Translations under genes and position numbers: made by a program
In this document: in pieces, positions 10,608-22,259 of the stretch
Position numbering within the stretch: position 1 is the first letter of the stretch
Layout: each line of letters begins with the position of its first letter
Assembly: GCA_051453625.1 (NCBI GenBank)
Contig: JBOZIK010000001.1
Coordinates: 2,432,622-2,496,621, forward strand
DNA length: 64,000 nucleotides
Direction: 5' to 3'
From: Welwitschia mirabilis
Lineage: Eukaryota; Gnetophyta; Gnetopsida; Welwitschiales
The notes under the pieces: generated by a model
The model's input: the letters and a program-made list of their open reading frames with translations, nothing else
The model's database searches: none
Told to the model about the DNA's origin: nothing

Positions 10608-12119
10608 TGTTTTGCTGCCAATTTACAGTTATTTGATAAGGTTTTATGAGTTGTTTTGTAGGATTTTTATATAGGTTTATGTGCAACTCTGAGGATTTTG
10701 GAGATATGAGAAGAAATCTCAAAAAAGTATGATTATTATCCAAAATTGATGTATTAAAAGTACTTTCTAATAAGAATAGCATTGAAGAAGAATTCATGGC
10801 AAAAATGCTAAAGTTCTCTTCAAGGAAATGATTAAAGAAGACCATCATCCCCTCCATTGTCCACACGATAGACAAGACAATGAATGCTGATGTGGACTAC
10901 TGAGTTATCATTTTGAGAATATTTTATGATGTGCTATTGTCCCCTATGTCATCTGAATAATATTCAAGTTGAAACTGACATGTAACTAAATTTGACAGAT
11001 TTCCTTAATTATTTCATTCGTTTCAGAGTTATAAAGGAGTGCGCCTTGTCACATCTACTGTTTGTCCTTTTTTGCTATGTTTTTTTATAAATAAGTCTCT
11101 CTTAGACTTTCCTTCTCATCTTTATTGCACTGGACATTCGCGTAATAGGAGATCGAAGGGTGAAAGATTCATCTTGAATATTACACANNNNNNNNNNNNN
11201 NNNNNNNNNNNNNNNNNNNNNNNNNNNNNNNNNNNNNNNNNNNNNNNNNNNNNNNNNNNNNNNNNNNNNNNNNNNNNNNNNNNNNNNNNNNNNNNNNNNN
11301 NNNNNNNNNNNNNNNNNNNNNNNNNNNNNNNNNNNNNNNNNNNNNNNNNNNNNNNNNNNNNNNNNNNNNNNNNNNNNNNNNNNNNNNNNNNNNNNNNNNN
11401 NNNNNNNNNNNNNNNNNNNNNNNNNNNNNNNNNNNNNNNNNNNNNNNNNNNNNNNNNNNNNNNNNNNNNNNNNNNNNNNNNNNNNNNNNNNNNNNNNNNN
11501 NNNNNNNNNNNNNNNNNNNNNNNNNNNNNNNNNNNNNNNNNNNNNNNNNNNNNNNNNNNNNNNNNNNNNNNNNNNNNNNNNNNNNNNNNNNNNNNNNNNN
11601 NNNNNNNNNNNNNNNNNNNNNNNNNNNNNNNNNNNNNNNNNNNNNNNNNNNNNNNNNNNNNNNNNNNNNNNNNNNNNNNNNNNNNNNNNNNNNNNNNNNN
11701 NNNNNNNNNNNNNNNNNNNNNNNNNNNNNNNNNNNNNNNNNNNNNNNNNNNNNNNNNNNNNNNNNNNNNNNNNNNNNNNNNNNNNNNNNNNNNNNNNNNN
11801 NNNNNNNNNNNNNNNNNNNNNNNNNNNNNNNNNNNNNNNNNNNNNNNNNNNNNNNNNNNNNNNNNNNNNNNNNNNNNNNNNNNNNNNNNNNNNNNNNNNN
11901 NNNNNNNNNNNNNNNNNNNNNNNNNNNNNNNNNNNNNNNNNNNNNNNNNNNNNNNNNNNNNNNNNNNNNNNNNNNTTATACTATAGACTCAATGTGGATA
12001 TGACATTTTGGGTTAACTCCCATTATACTAGTATGATGTATTGTGTAAGATATCTATTTCAGTTATAAAGGATAGGATCTCTTTGAATGTAAAAACTTGC
12101 ATAAATACACACTGTAATA
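10608..12119 (+). repeat. E2 5' LTR (with 788-N gap)
   Basis: Starts TGTTTTGCTGCC, matching TGTTGTGCTACC of the 3' LTR, and ends CTGTAATA just before the primer site. TATA box (TATAAATAAG) at 11086-11095; decayed palindrome modules near 10846 and 10927. The gap at 11188-11975 replaces what is only about 350 bp in the 3' LTR, so the nominal length is too long or an extra insertion is hidden. Confidence 0.85.
11188..11975. other. 788-N gap in E2 5' LTR
   Basis: Left edge aligns to about 18017 and right edge to about 18371 of the 3' LTR. The expected missing length is therefore near 350 bp, not 788. Confidence 0.75.
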
Positions 12120-12122
12120 AAT

Positions 12123-12140
12123 TAGAGCCATTACCAGGGA
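12123..12140 (+). promoter_or_regulatory. E2 primer binding site, Athila-type, deaminated
   Basis: TAGAGCCATTACCAGGGA lies 3 nt after the LTR end. Against the canonical Athila site TGGCGCCGTTGCCGGGGA (complementary to a tRNA 3' end, usually assigned to tRNA-Asp) it matches 13 of 18. Four differences are G to A and one is C to A. Confidence 0.8.
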
Positions 12141-12301
12141 AAGCTATCAAGGAGTACAAGGGCTGTCATCATTCAGATAAGTATATAAGACCTTTATAGG
12201 TTATTTATCTATGCGATGTTGTATTGTATTAGGAGTTGTAGGTTTTCTATGTCCAGTTTTCTAGTTTTAGTTTCTTTGCTTTTAATTTTCTATAACAAGG
12301 T

Positions 12302-12557
12302 ATGGTTATTCCCTTTGTCATCCCCAAAATAAACAGGATGACAGTGTGTTATTTTTACTTTCAGTTTATTTTTGGATTGTAATTTTTTTGAGAAAAATAG
12401 TTTCTATCATATCCTATGATGCCTAGACAACTAAGAGGACAATAGTCTTATTTTTTGAGTTTTCTGCTATCAGTTTCCATTTTGGTTTTATTTTTTTTTT
12501 TTGCTAGTTTTATGTGTGTGTCATTCCCTCTATCATCCCCATAATAGATAGGACGAT
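12302..12557 (+). repeat. Two palindrome modules in the E2 5' leader
   Basis: Modules at about 12302-12346 and 12519-12557 (each with a CATCCCC-like arm and a GGATGACA- or GGACGATG-like arm). They lie between the primer site and gag, where packaging and dimerisation signals sit in LTR retroelements. E3 has matching modules in its own leader (31764-32005). Confidence 0.75.
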
Positions 12558-12611
12558 GGTTTGTTATTTTTATTTATTTTTTGTTATTTTTTATTTATAG
12601 GATGTTATAAT

Positions 12612-14310
12612 ATGGTCAACATAGAAAAGAGATAGCTTAGAGAAAACCTATTGATAGAAAAGAACATCAAAGAAAGATTGGTGGATATAGAAAACAAATC
12701 AGAAAAGAAATCTCTAAATGCACCTAAATCTCCTTTCAAATTTATTTTTACTAAGTTAGATTTTTTTAACAAAAATCCTATAGAAGAAGAAGACTAATTT
12801 ACAATGTCGGGTGTTTCCTGTAAGCAAAAAGAAGTCATAGGATCTTCTACCTCTAATGCTAATCTTACCTGAGGGAATTTTTAGTCAATAAAAAAAGAAA
12901 AATTCAAACACTTTTTAACCTACCTCAAGCAGATGATGTCACGCTTAAAAATTTACATGCCTATCCAAATTTTAGTGGAGAAGATGATGAAGATCCCCTT
13001 CAACACAGTGGAGATATTGAATAACTTATCGTCACCTTGGGAAATGGGAAGAAAAAAAATAATAAGATAGAACATATATAGTAATCTTTCCCATGATATT
13101 AAAGGATAGGGCAAAACTTTGACTGAAGACCATACCCCAAAAAATCTTAAAAACATGGGATCCAGTCTAAGAGACCTTTGTAAAGAGATTCAAGAGTGAA
13201 GAAACTGTGAGAAAAAGAAAAAAAGAGGTAAAAAACTTCTAATAAAAACCAAATGAAGATTATGCCTCTACTTATGAACATTTCTCTATAGCAGTCCACT
13301 CTAATCTAGTAGATGCCTTTTCAAGAGTAGAATAACTAGATCATTTTTATAGTAAATTAACTCCCCCATATGAAACAACTTGTAGATTTCTCTTGTGGTG
13401 AAAATCCCATGAACCTTAAACTAGAAGATGCCTAATCACAATTAAAAGAACTTATGGAGGTTAGTCAAACTTAGTTAATAACTAAAGAAAATCAAATTAT
13501 AGGCCAACTTCTCAAAGACTTAAAAGAGGTTAAACAACAAGAAGAGGTAGAATCCAATCAAGTAAATCCCATAAAAGATTTTATAACAACCTTGAAGAAG
13601 TATGTGGAAATGATCTTAGATGCTAAAACCACAGTTGAAAAAAATGTTATGCAAACTTGTAACTCATGTGAAGATAATTATCATATCACTAAAAACTATC
13701 CTTATTTGTCAACATATAAATAAAGAATTCGTGAAGAAGTTTGTGCTTTCAACCAACCACCTCAAAATTTTTGAAACCAAAATCAAGTACAACTAAGGTT
13801 GAACAATCATTTACAAAATAATTCTTAACCTTTTAGAAACTAATTCGAAAACATAAACTATCCACTAGGGCCATCAAACTTTTAATATCTAAATGATTAA
13901 CTCACGAACCTTATGGATGAACTTAGAAAAACAAATGTCAACATAGAAAAGATGGTAAAAATCTTTCAACAAACAATCTTAGCAAACCAAAGACCTCAAG
14001 GAACTTTAGCAATACAACCTTTACAAAACCTAAATAAACTAAGAAAAGATTATAAGGTTGTAACAAGAAGTGAACAAGAAATAAACCCTCCTCTATGTAA
14101 ACCTTCCACCTCCTAAAATAACTTTAAAAATGATAAAGAAGAATAGGACAAGGATATTGAAATATTAGAAGATTACAACTTCCTTTGTCTTGAAAAAAAG
14201 AAAAAGAAAAATCCTTCTCAACAAATCACTTCTTGGATGGATAGGATTAATAAAAATTCAACTTTCAATGATTACTTAAAAGTCATAATGAAAACTATAA
14301 GCATAAAGTT
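12612..14310 (+). pseudogene. E2 gag (capsid/nucleocapsid polyprotein), decayed
   Basis: Structural protein of an Athila/Tat-lineage retrotransposon, read through stops and frameshifts. Start chosen at the ATG of 12612; E3 aligns from the same point. A retrotransposon-gag domain lies at about 12940-13420 (motifs YPNFSGEDDE, KTWDPV, TFVKRFKS). A CCHC-like knuckle sits near 13648-13700, with C-x2-C-x4-H but tyrosine in place of the last cysteine. The tail at 13913-14116 stays open for 67 codons and contains VVTRS, a remnant of the VTxRSGK motif common in Athila gag. It then runs towards the protease. Numerous stops make it non-functional. Confidence 0.82.
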
Positions 14311-14399
14311 ACCCTTTTAGAAAATTTTATGAGAAAATACAAGGTACTCAAAATTATGGAAGGAATAAATAAGAAGAAAACATAAATGAGTTATTCTTA

Positions 14400-14998
14400 G
14401 TAAAGTCTTTCTTGCCCAATCCCTCATAAATTTAGTGTTACTAAAATCACCCAAATTTAAAGATCTAGGAGTAGCAATGGTAAATGTTACTATAGTAAAA
14501 AACAAAAAGATTAAGAAATCTTTGATTGACATTGGAGAAAGTGTTAAAATTATGTCACTTCACATTTGTAAGAGACTTGGTTAAAGAGGATAGAATAGAG
14601 CCTACTTTGGTTGTCTTAAAATTAGTAGATACATCAGTTAAAAAATTGATAGGCATCATTAAAGATTTGGAAATACAAATGGAAGAGGTTTTCTACCCAT
14701 AGATGTGATTATCATAGAAGTAGAGCATAATAGATGATACCCTTTACTTCTAGGTAAAGCCTTTTGTACAATAGCCCACTGCATCATTGATATAAGAGTA
14801 GCAATAATGAAATGTCATTTTAGAAATAAAACATTTACCATTAGAGTTTTTGATGTAGTTAAGAAAGATTTAAGTGATGATAAAATGAATATTAAAATTA
14901 ATATCAAACCAACTTTATTTTTACAACATCCCCCACTTAAAGAAAGAGAGATGAAATCAAATGAGCATGTGCTTTGTGATGACAAACTTAAGAATTAA
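14400..14998 (+). pseudogene. E2 aspartic protease domain, decayed
   Basis: Retroviral-type aspartic protease that would process gag, following gag in the usual order. It contains LIDIGES (DxG catalytic core, near 14524-14545) followed by an ICKRLG helix segment. About 60 codons on comes a YPLLLGKAF-like flap-side segment, then ALID-like CIIDI, the last part lying in the open frame 14807-14998. The catalytic Asp is retained, but a frameshift and stops break the chain. The minus-strand copy at 29396-29930 is the same domain. Known Athila elements continue with reverse transcriptase; here none follows. Confidence 0.82.
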
Positions 14999-15180
14999 AA
15001 AAAACCTTTAGAGTATAAGAAAGTTCAACTTTTTGATTCACACCTTGAAGGAGGTTGTCCATTACATGAACTGATAAATTATAATTTGAATTTGAATGAA
15101 ATTTCTTTATTATACTTAAAATAAAACTTTTGCATTTCATGAAAATCTTTTATCAAAGTTACCATTTCTCTCCCCTCTGA

Positions 15181-15350
15181 CTGCCAAAATTTGTGCTTTG
15201 ATGTGGCATCATAGAGTGCTCTTTATTACTCCTCTCTTCATTTAATTGATTTTACTTGAAAGTAATTGCACATCTCTTGTGTTTTATCAACTAGTAAATT
15301 TTTGGTTTGGATTTTATTTCTTTGAAAAACTTAAGATAAAAATAGATCCT
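15181..15350 (+). pseudogene. E2 ORF-X: short conserved frame of unknown function
   Basis: I do not recognise this protein. After protease, one frame reads with a single stop for about 55 codons and contains CALMWHHRV, LILLESNC, FYQLVNFWFG. The same peptide pattern (hydrophobic run, then Y/HQL-x2-hW-h-G) recurs at 28838-29065 (-), 56740-56990 (-) and about 63190-63400 (+). In all four it sits between the gag(-protease) end and the 3' UTR. Conservation at amino-acid level in decayed copies suggests it was once coding. It could be the remnant of a larger third ORF. Confidence 0.5.
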
Positions 15351-15531
15351 TAAATTTTCCTTCTTTTCTTTTAATAAGTATGTTTTAGATTTAGGATTTT
15401 GAATAAAATTGCATGCCTTACTATTTTCTTTTTAGTTTTCTATTTTTGATAGTATCAGATTTCATTTTCCATTTTCATTTTTTATTATATTTGCAGTTTT
15501 TATTTTTTCTGATTCTATAGTAATAATTCAT

Positions 15532-15682
15532 TGTCTCCTCTCTTATTCCCATAATAATGTGGACGATAGTCATTTTTGTTAATTTTCTTAGTTTTCTGAT
15601 TTTTTTAATCTATTCTAATAATTTTTGTTTTTCTGTTCTTGTCGTCCTATCTGTTGTCTGAATAGTGAGAAGGACAACAGTT
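15532..15682 (+). repeat. Two palindrome modules in the E2 3' region
   Basis: Modules at about 15532-15570 and 15640-15682 (GTCGTCC...GGACAAC in the second). They show that the module is also present downstream of the coding part. Confidence 0.7.
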
Positions 15683-16122
15683 AATAAAATGTTAATTTTT
15701 TTTTATTTTAAGAAAATACATCTTTATGGATCTATTGAGATTTCTAACTTAACTGCTTGAGAGTTGCAGGAAGTAAATGAACAAAATTTGGAATTTCATG
15801 GGCAAATCGTCTGAATTTTCTCTTAGCTTTTTCCTTTGCAAGATTATTATGGCATTACTTAATTATTTTTTCAATCTTAACTTATGTATTTATTTTCATG
15901 ATTAGTATCTAACTTGGGCATTTCATTTGTAAGATTGGATGGCTTAGGACATTCACATGTCCATGAACTTCAATTGAAGAAAGATGCTTTATTTTCATAT
16001 TTTTCTCAATGGTGAAAAGGTCTTATATTATTTAAGAGTGTTATTTTCTGTCCTAATCTTATGAATTTCACCTTTTTCTTTTAGAGCATTTGGTCATGTG
16101 GAATGTTGTTTTGTTCTTTTCC

Positions 16123-16160
16123 AAAAAAAAAAAAAGAAAAAAAAGGAGAGAGAAAGAGTA
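16123..16160 (+). promoter_or_regulatory. Internal purine tract, candidate second polypurine tract
   Basis: A run of A and G only, about 85 bp before the conserved 3' block. Comparable tracts precede the same block in E5 (pyrimidine run 56171-56207 on the + strand) and E7 (63775-63807). Position and composition fit an internal plus-strand primer; simple A-rich sequence is the alternative. Confidence 0.4.
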
Positions 16161-16245
16161 AAATAAAGACCATGATGTTTTATATTTATAATATCTCAAA
16201 AACATGATCATCATGATGTCCTACCACAAGTAAACGGGAGCAAAT

Positions 16246-16510
16246 ATTTCTGAGAGGAGCCTTTGATAGCGTAATATGGCAGCTATGAAAACTCCACTAG
16301 GAGGTTAGTTGGCCATGCTTCATGGGTGGTAGCTATAGGAACTCCACTGGGAGGTTAGTTGTCCATGCTTCATGGGTTCTTACTTCTCTGACTGTGGTTG
16401 CATTTCCCTCATCATGAATAATAAAATTGTATTTAAACTTTAAGGCCACGGGATCAGTGGTGTTCTTGGTGTCATTAGAGACATTTCTTGTTTCGTAGAC
16501 TCTTAGTCTT
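16246..16510 (+). repeat. Conserved GC-richer 3' block of the family
   Basis: Matches 1-200 (+), 28021-28240 (-), 55940-56140 (-) and part of 61960-62005 (-). In E2 a 50-bp-period tandem duplication (16281-16327 and 16331-16377) lies inside it. It does not code for anything I recognise. Confidence 0.8.
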
Positions 16511-17425
16511 TCCACATGATTATTTCATTTTTTGAGATTTGGATGTTTATTTTAAGATGATGACAAGAGAGTTTATTTTTAAGTAATTCTTTAGTTTAAT
16601 CATTCATTGTTTAAAGAATTTTACTCTAACATCATCATAATCACTACCTTATCTAATAAAATTTTTGTTCATTAAGCCATGCGCTTTCCACATCAAGTGA
16701 TGTTATAGTTTCTTTCATGGGAATTTGCTAGGTTAAAATGTTAGATTAATGAGCTATCTTTTTTTTATGTTATCTTTTGCCCCTCCTTCTTGTTTTTTTT
16801 TTTTTTTTTTGTGGTTTGATTAGATATTTTAAAGTCATTACCATATTTTCTTAGCATGTTTTCCTTGTTTAAGTTTTTAATAAAAGGTAATTTATTGCTT
16901 AGAGAAGTGTTTTCTTAATAAATTTGGATTTTATTTTCTTTAGATTTTTGGTGTTGTAAATACTGCTAATTTTCTTTTTATGATAAAACATTTTTATTGT
17001 CCACTCTTTTCTCTGCTTATCAAAATATTTCATATCTCTATATTTTTCAAATCTAACATTACTTAGCTTTGCACCTCATTTTGGAAAGTTGTCCTCTTTT
17101 ACCTACGTTCTCACTTACGTTTACCTTCTTTACTTTATTTTCCAATATAGGATGTATTGCCTTTTCTTTTATTGGGGGAGTGGGGAGGGGGGAGGAAGGG
17201 ACAAAGACCCATTTTAATGGCTTATTTTTCAAAAATTTTAAACTTAATTTAGAGCTTTCATGACTTAAAATTTTCAAATTTTTATTTAAATTATGCATTA
17301 CTTGTCATTTATCTATGTGATATGTTTTATGAGCATGTTTAATAACTTCTAGATTTATCTTTTGAAAAATAAATTGACTCACAACTATGATTTTTGCATC
17401 TAGGTTTTTTTAGGAATTGACAAAT

Positions 17426-17441
17426 GCTAAGTGGGGCTCTA
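17426..17441 (+). promoter_or_regulatory. E2 polypurine tract
   Basis: GCTAAGTGGGGCTCTA immediately before the 3' LTR start at 17442; equivalent to AAGTAGGGGG in E1. Confidence 0.75.
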
Positions 17442-18520
17442 TGTTGTGCTACCAATTTACGATTATTTAGTGGGGTTTTATAAGTTGTTTTACAGGACTT
17501 TATATAGGTTGAGGTGCAATTCTAAGGATTTTGGAGATAAAAGAGGAAATATTGAAAAAGAGCGATTCTTATCCAAAATTAATGTATTAAAGGCACTTTC
17601 TAATGAACAGATCTTTGAAGAAGGATTTATGTTAAAAATGGTAAAGTTTCTTCAAGAAAATGATCAAAGAAGATAGTCATTCCCTCCATCGTCTACACGA
17701 TGAACAAGATGATGACTATTGATGTGGACTATTGAGTTATCATTTTGAGAATATTTTATGATATGCTATCATCCCCTATGTTGTCCAGATGATAGTCTGA
17801 ATGACACTGACATGTAACCAACTCTAACAGATTCCCTTAACCATTTCGTCCATTTCTGAGTTGTAAAGAGTGCAACTTACTACACCTTTCATTTATCCTT
17901 TTCTATTTTATTTTCTTATAAATAAATTTCCCTTTGACTCTCCTTCTTATCTTTGTTGCACCAGACATTCTCGTGATAGGATATTGAAGGGTGGGATATC
18001 CATCTTGAGTGTTGCAGAAGGACAAGCACTTGGTGAAGGGCTGTGTATCCTCCATTAAGACCCAGCTGTTTTGCAACCTAGATGCTTGTTACTTTTTTAA
18101 TATAAAACTTAGTTTTCTTTTTATTTTTGCATCTTATATTCTCTAATTACCATTATGGTTTATGAGTGCCCTTGATTTGGTGATAATTTCTTGGGTGATA
18201 GAGATCATTAAGGCTAGCCTTTATTAAGGCTGAAAACAAGTAGTGTTAGGGTTATTTTTGTGTTGCATATTAGTTTAGATTGCATATTGCATATTGCATT
18301 TTGCATTCTATCTTTATTTTCTTACATTATTATTTATTTCTAGTTTCTATTCTTTTACAAAGCAACCTAATTCTCATACTCATAAACTTTAATGAGAATA
18401 TGACATTTTGGGTCTACTTCCACTCATACTAGTGTGTTTTATTATGTAAGATATTTATTTACTTTATAATTAATAGAATCCTTTTGAGCCTAAGCACTTA
18501 CATAAATAAACACCACAATA
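17442..18520 (+). repeat. E2 3' LTR (complete, about 1.08 kb)
   Basis: Starts TGTTGTGCTACC, ends CACCACAATA, followed by the GTAGA target duplication. Contains palindrome modules near 17671 and 17767 and a TATA box (TATAAATAAA, 17917-17926). It is the reference for the length lost in the gapped 5' LTR. Confidence 0.88.
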
Positions 18521-18525
18521 GTAGA

Positions 18526-21500
18526 CAATAAATGAGTAAAAGAAAGGTTGAAAAAAAAATAAAAGCAAGAAGAACATTCATCCTAATCAAGTTGTATAAT
18601 TTATACTTTATAAACAACCATTTGATATTCTTCTATTAATTCCAATGGTTTTTGTTTCAACATATTTTGATACAAAATATTAAATACCATAGAAACATAA
18701 GTAGGAGTTTCTCAATTGGAATCTTATTATTAGTAATCAAGGTAGGGGGGAAAAAAGTTACTTATCTTTTACTTTCATTTTTTAATTTAAATGAGATTTA
18801 TGAAAAACCATATCCTACTCATCAATTTACTAATTTTATTACTCAAATCAAAATCCATAACTAGGCATTGTTGGATTAGAAACTAGTTAATAGATGTCTA
18901 AATTTAACATCTAATTCACATGAAATACATTAAATCTCACACTTCATATGCCTTAAATATTTAGATTTCTTGAAATAGAAAAGGTCTCATGATAAAGTTA
19001 AACCCAAGTACTAGATTAGATGTTTGAATTCCTATTTTTTATACCATGGAACTACCTTGTAAATATTTTTAACTTATTATTCCATTATATACTTTATTAT
19101 GGATATACCCATCTTTAGAGATAATACATTCAAGTTGAAGTCAAAGCAACTCCACAAGGGATCACATGCATAATCTATAGTTTCATAGATAATAATGGCT
19201 AAATTAATTAAATTTCTAGAATTTTTTATTTATAAACATAATACATTACAATAATTTTGTATAATACTTTAATGATAAGAAACACAAGATAGAACCATTG
19301 TTATGAAACATGCCAATTTTGAATAGCTCCACGTTACAAGTTTTCTAGATAAAAAATGAGTCTTCAATGCAGCTAGAAAAGGTTTAGTAGAAAGGAAATG
19401 AGTATTACACAAAAGAGTAATTGACAAAGGTGTAGTAAAAAGTAACTAAGAATGAAACAAGATAGACTATCTTAATACATGTTTTTGACTTGCTAGAATT
19501 CTAGGAGATATCTTATAGTCTCAATGAGTTCATGATAAATCATCCTTGAGTAATCTTAGTTTTGCAAACTATGTCTATGATAACTAAAGAACATTTAGAT
19601 TATAACCTACATTTAGATAAAACTTTATATAACTATTTTTGTCTTTAGCAAAAAAGTAATCATGTACAATTATCTTGAATGTTTAGGATTTTAGCATAGC
19701 ACCTCACTAAAAGGAATTTCTTGCATACATAGTTTTTATAATCATAGAAAATAATTAAAGGGCATTAAATTAGGGACTACGACTATGGAAGGAATCTAAA
19801 AGACTTTAAATTAGTCTAAGATTAGGGTTCTACAAGACCAATCTTTCCCAAATCTATCTAGAGATTGCTAGATGCTCATATAAGAACTGAAAATCATAGG
19901 TATGCCCAAAATGTTTGTACAATATATTTTTTTAATTCTATTTTAGCTAGATCTCTAATTTTTTCCTATGTTTCAAAGTGTTATAAATTATAAGAATATT
20001 GTGTATTAATGAGAAATCTATGTAAAAATATTTTATATCATGGTCAGTAATTTTGAGCATTTGGCATATGCATATCATATCATTTTCTAACTTAGGTTGA
20101 AAACCAATTTCTACCAATTCCAATCCTTAATCATTATCTATTTTCTACTTCTCTTATTTCTATTAAAACCTACAATATCATTTTTTTCTCATTCATTTTA
20201 GTTCTACAAATACATTTTTATGTATAAAAGAAAAAAAGTTTAATTAAAATTTAGATGCAAAAAATAGTGCTATTTATCTAGTTAAAATAGAAGAGTGAAG
20301 AAATAAGCAAAAGGACTTGTACTTTATAACAAGAAGAGATTGTAAAGGTAAGAAGATACAAAATAATTATAATAAAGGAAAAATATTTGTCTCTATTAAA
20401 CACAGCTATAGAAAATTATTATGCTCATACTTTTAAGGCAAAAATCAAAGGAATCTTAATGCCATTTTCATTATCCTAGGTTATGTTAGGTTTATTTTAT
20501 GAATAAATGATTTTATTAGATTCTCTGTGAACAATGGGTTTCCTTCATATTTATGTACAATCATATTTGAAAAGATCATTCAATATGCATTAATATTACA
20601 AAAGTACAATTTATTTTTAGGCCTTCTTTCACTAAGTAAAAATTATACATAATGATTTTAAAAATATTCAGGATTTTCACTCTATGGTTCATAACTTAAA
20701 TATTGTGGTCTAATGATTTTCTTTAAGTATTTAGCTTTCTATAATCTAATGATTAAACCTACATCATAGTATTATCTTACACTTATATATGAGCAAAATA
20801 ATTTATATGCATGCTTTAGAGAAACTAATGTTTAATTCACAGTAGTGAAAATATTTATAATGGTTTAAGTAATTGTCAAGTAATAAAGAACCAACTTATT
20901 TCTTTTCCTAGGCTAAGTAATAGACTTTTTTATAGTCTTAAATTCTAAAGTTTTTTTTTTTTTTTTTGTAATTTTGGTTTTTCTTTTTTTTATGAAATAT
21001 TATGAAATGCTAAGATGATAACTTAAAACATTGGAAAGTTTATAGAAAGTAGTTCTATTAAACTTACATGATGATTTGAATCATTAGAGCTATAGATAAT
21101 TTTACATACTAAGTAACAACTTGAAAAATAGCCAAATTTCATTTTAGATGATTATTTAAGCTTTTAATTGTTTTAAATAATTTACAATTTTTTTATCTTT
21201 TGAAGATGCTATAGCTTATTTTCTATCAACATCTTCCTCAATATCTACCCCATACAATATAAGCCCTTTCAACCTATTTGAATACTACATTAATTTTTCT
21301 AATGCATCCAAAAATATGAATAATTCATATTACCCAAATAACATCACTTCTAGTAATATGAGGTTTTGGTTGGTGGAATAATAAATTTTGCACATCTTTG
21401 AATCATAGAATCCTTGATATATAATAATTTATAATAATTATCATTCATTAGTTATATACATTTTCATCATATCTATATAATTGAAGAATCCTAATTTTTA

Positions 21501-22250
21501 AACAAAAACTAATGTAATAAAAGAAGAACAATTGAATAAGATTAAAGTAAATTAAATTTCTTCATATTTAGAAAAAACTTCCTCCTACTATGAAAATCAT
21601 TATAAGACTTAACAAAAATAGTTAATATTGGAACCTACTCTTAAGTGAGATGAAAATATAAATATATTTGTTATTGTAAAGGCATTTGGATTAAGGAATA
21701 TAACATATATAGTCAATTTTCCATAATTGCTTTTATTTGTTACAACTGCTTCTTAATCCTTATTCTTCTTGATGTTGTCCTAGCTTAGAACATAATGCAT
21801 ACTTCATTGATGGAGTAAGATCCTTCCAATACAAAACTCATGATGGTAGAGCAAGACCCTTTTCCACATAGTACTTGTGAGAATAGAGAAAGAGTTAGTT
21901 CCATATAAAACTCATGATGACATAACAAAACCCCTTTTCATACAGATTCATGATAGCTAACATGTGGAGCAAGTCTATTTTTCACATAGCATATAATGAA
22001 ATAATGAAATTTACTCATTAATCCATTTAAGTAATTAATAGTCTATTAGAAAATTTATCAAAAAATATTATATTTAATCTTTGTTAGGGAATTTTAAAGA
22101 ATTCCCCTTTTTCCTTACATAGTTAAGGCATTTTTTAAGATAAATGTTNNNNNNNNNNAATACATGTAGGATGTTCATTTTAAAAAAGTATCCTAATAAG
22201 TATTTTTAAGCGTGTTTATTAAAATGACATCCTAATAACTCTAATTCCTA
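18526..22250. other. AT-rich stretch without recognisable genes
   Basis: This is the continuation of the locus that E2 entered. The open frame at 18652-18864 has no familiar motif. A 10-N gap lies at 22149-22158. Degenerate repeats are listed at 21815-21990. Confidence 0.5.
21815..21990. repeat. Degenerate tandem repeat, unit about 60-75 bp
   Basis: Three diverged units share an AAAACTCATGATG-like word (AGATTCATGATAG-like in the third), then an AGCAAGACCCTTTT-like word, then CACATAG. Unit edges are approximate. Confidence 0.6.
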
Positions 22251-22259
22251 GTAGTGATA

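Larger units (their letters stand above)
10603..18525 (+). mobile_element. E2: complete, decayed TR-GAG-like Athila/Tat-lineage LTR element
   Basis: About 7.9 kb between two perfect copies of a 5-bp target duplication, GTAGA (10603-10607 and 18521-18525). Order: 5' LTR 10608-12119, primer site 12123-12140, 5' leader, gag from about 12612, protease, ORF-X near 15181-15350, purine tract at 16123, conserved 3' block 16246-16510, polypurine tract, 3' LTR 17442-18520. No reverse transcriptase or integrase is visible between protease and 3' LTR, and that interval has no gap to hide one. I infer a non-autonomous element of the TR-GAG type. It would make virus-like particle protein but need a partner's polymerase. 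The coding region carries many stops, so it is inactive now. Confidence 0.88.

Noticed and set aside
11039-11986. 315-codon open frame
   Set aside because: It is mostly unknown bases of the 788-N gap inside an LTR; no coding evidence.
16333-16515. 60-codon minus-strand ORF as a gene
   Set aside because: It lies in the conserved 3' UTR block, and its frame overlaps the 50-bp duplication and is not kept in the other copies.
18652-18864. 70-codon open frame as a gene
   Set aside because: No motif, no homologous copy elsewhere in the window, composition like the surrounding AT-rich DNA.
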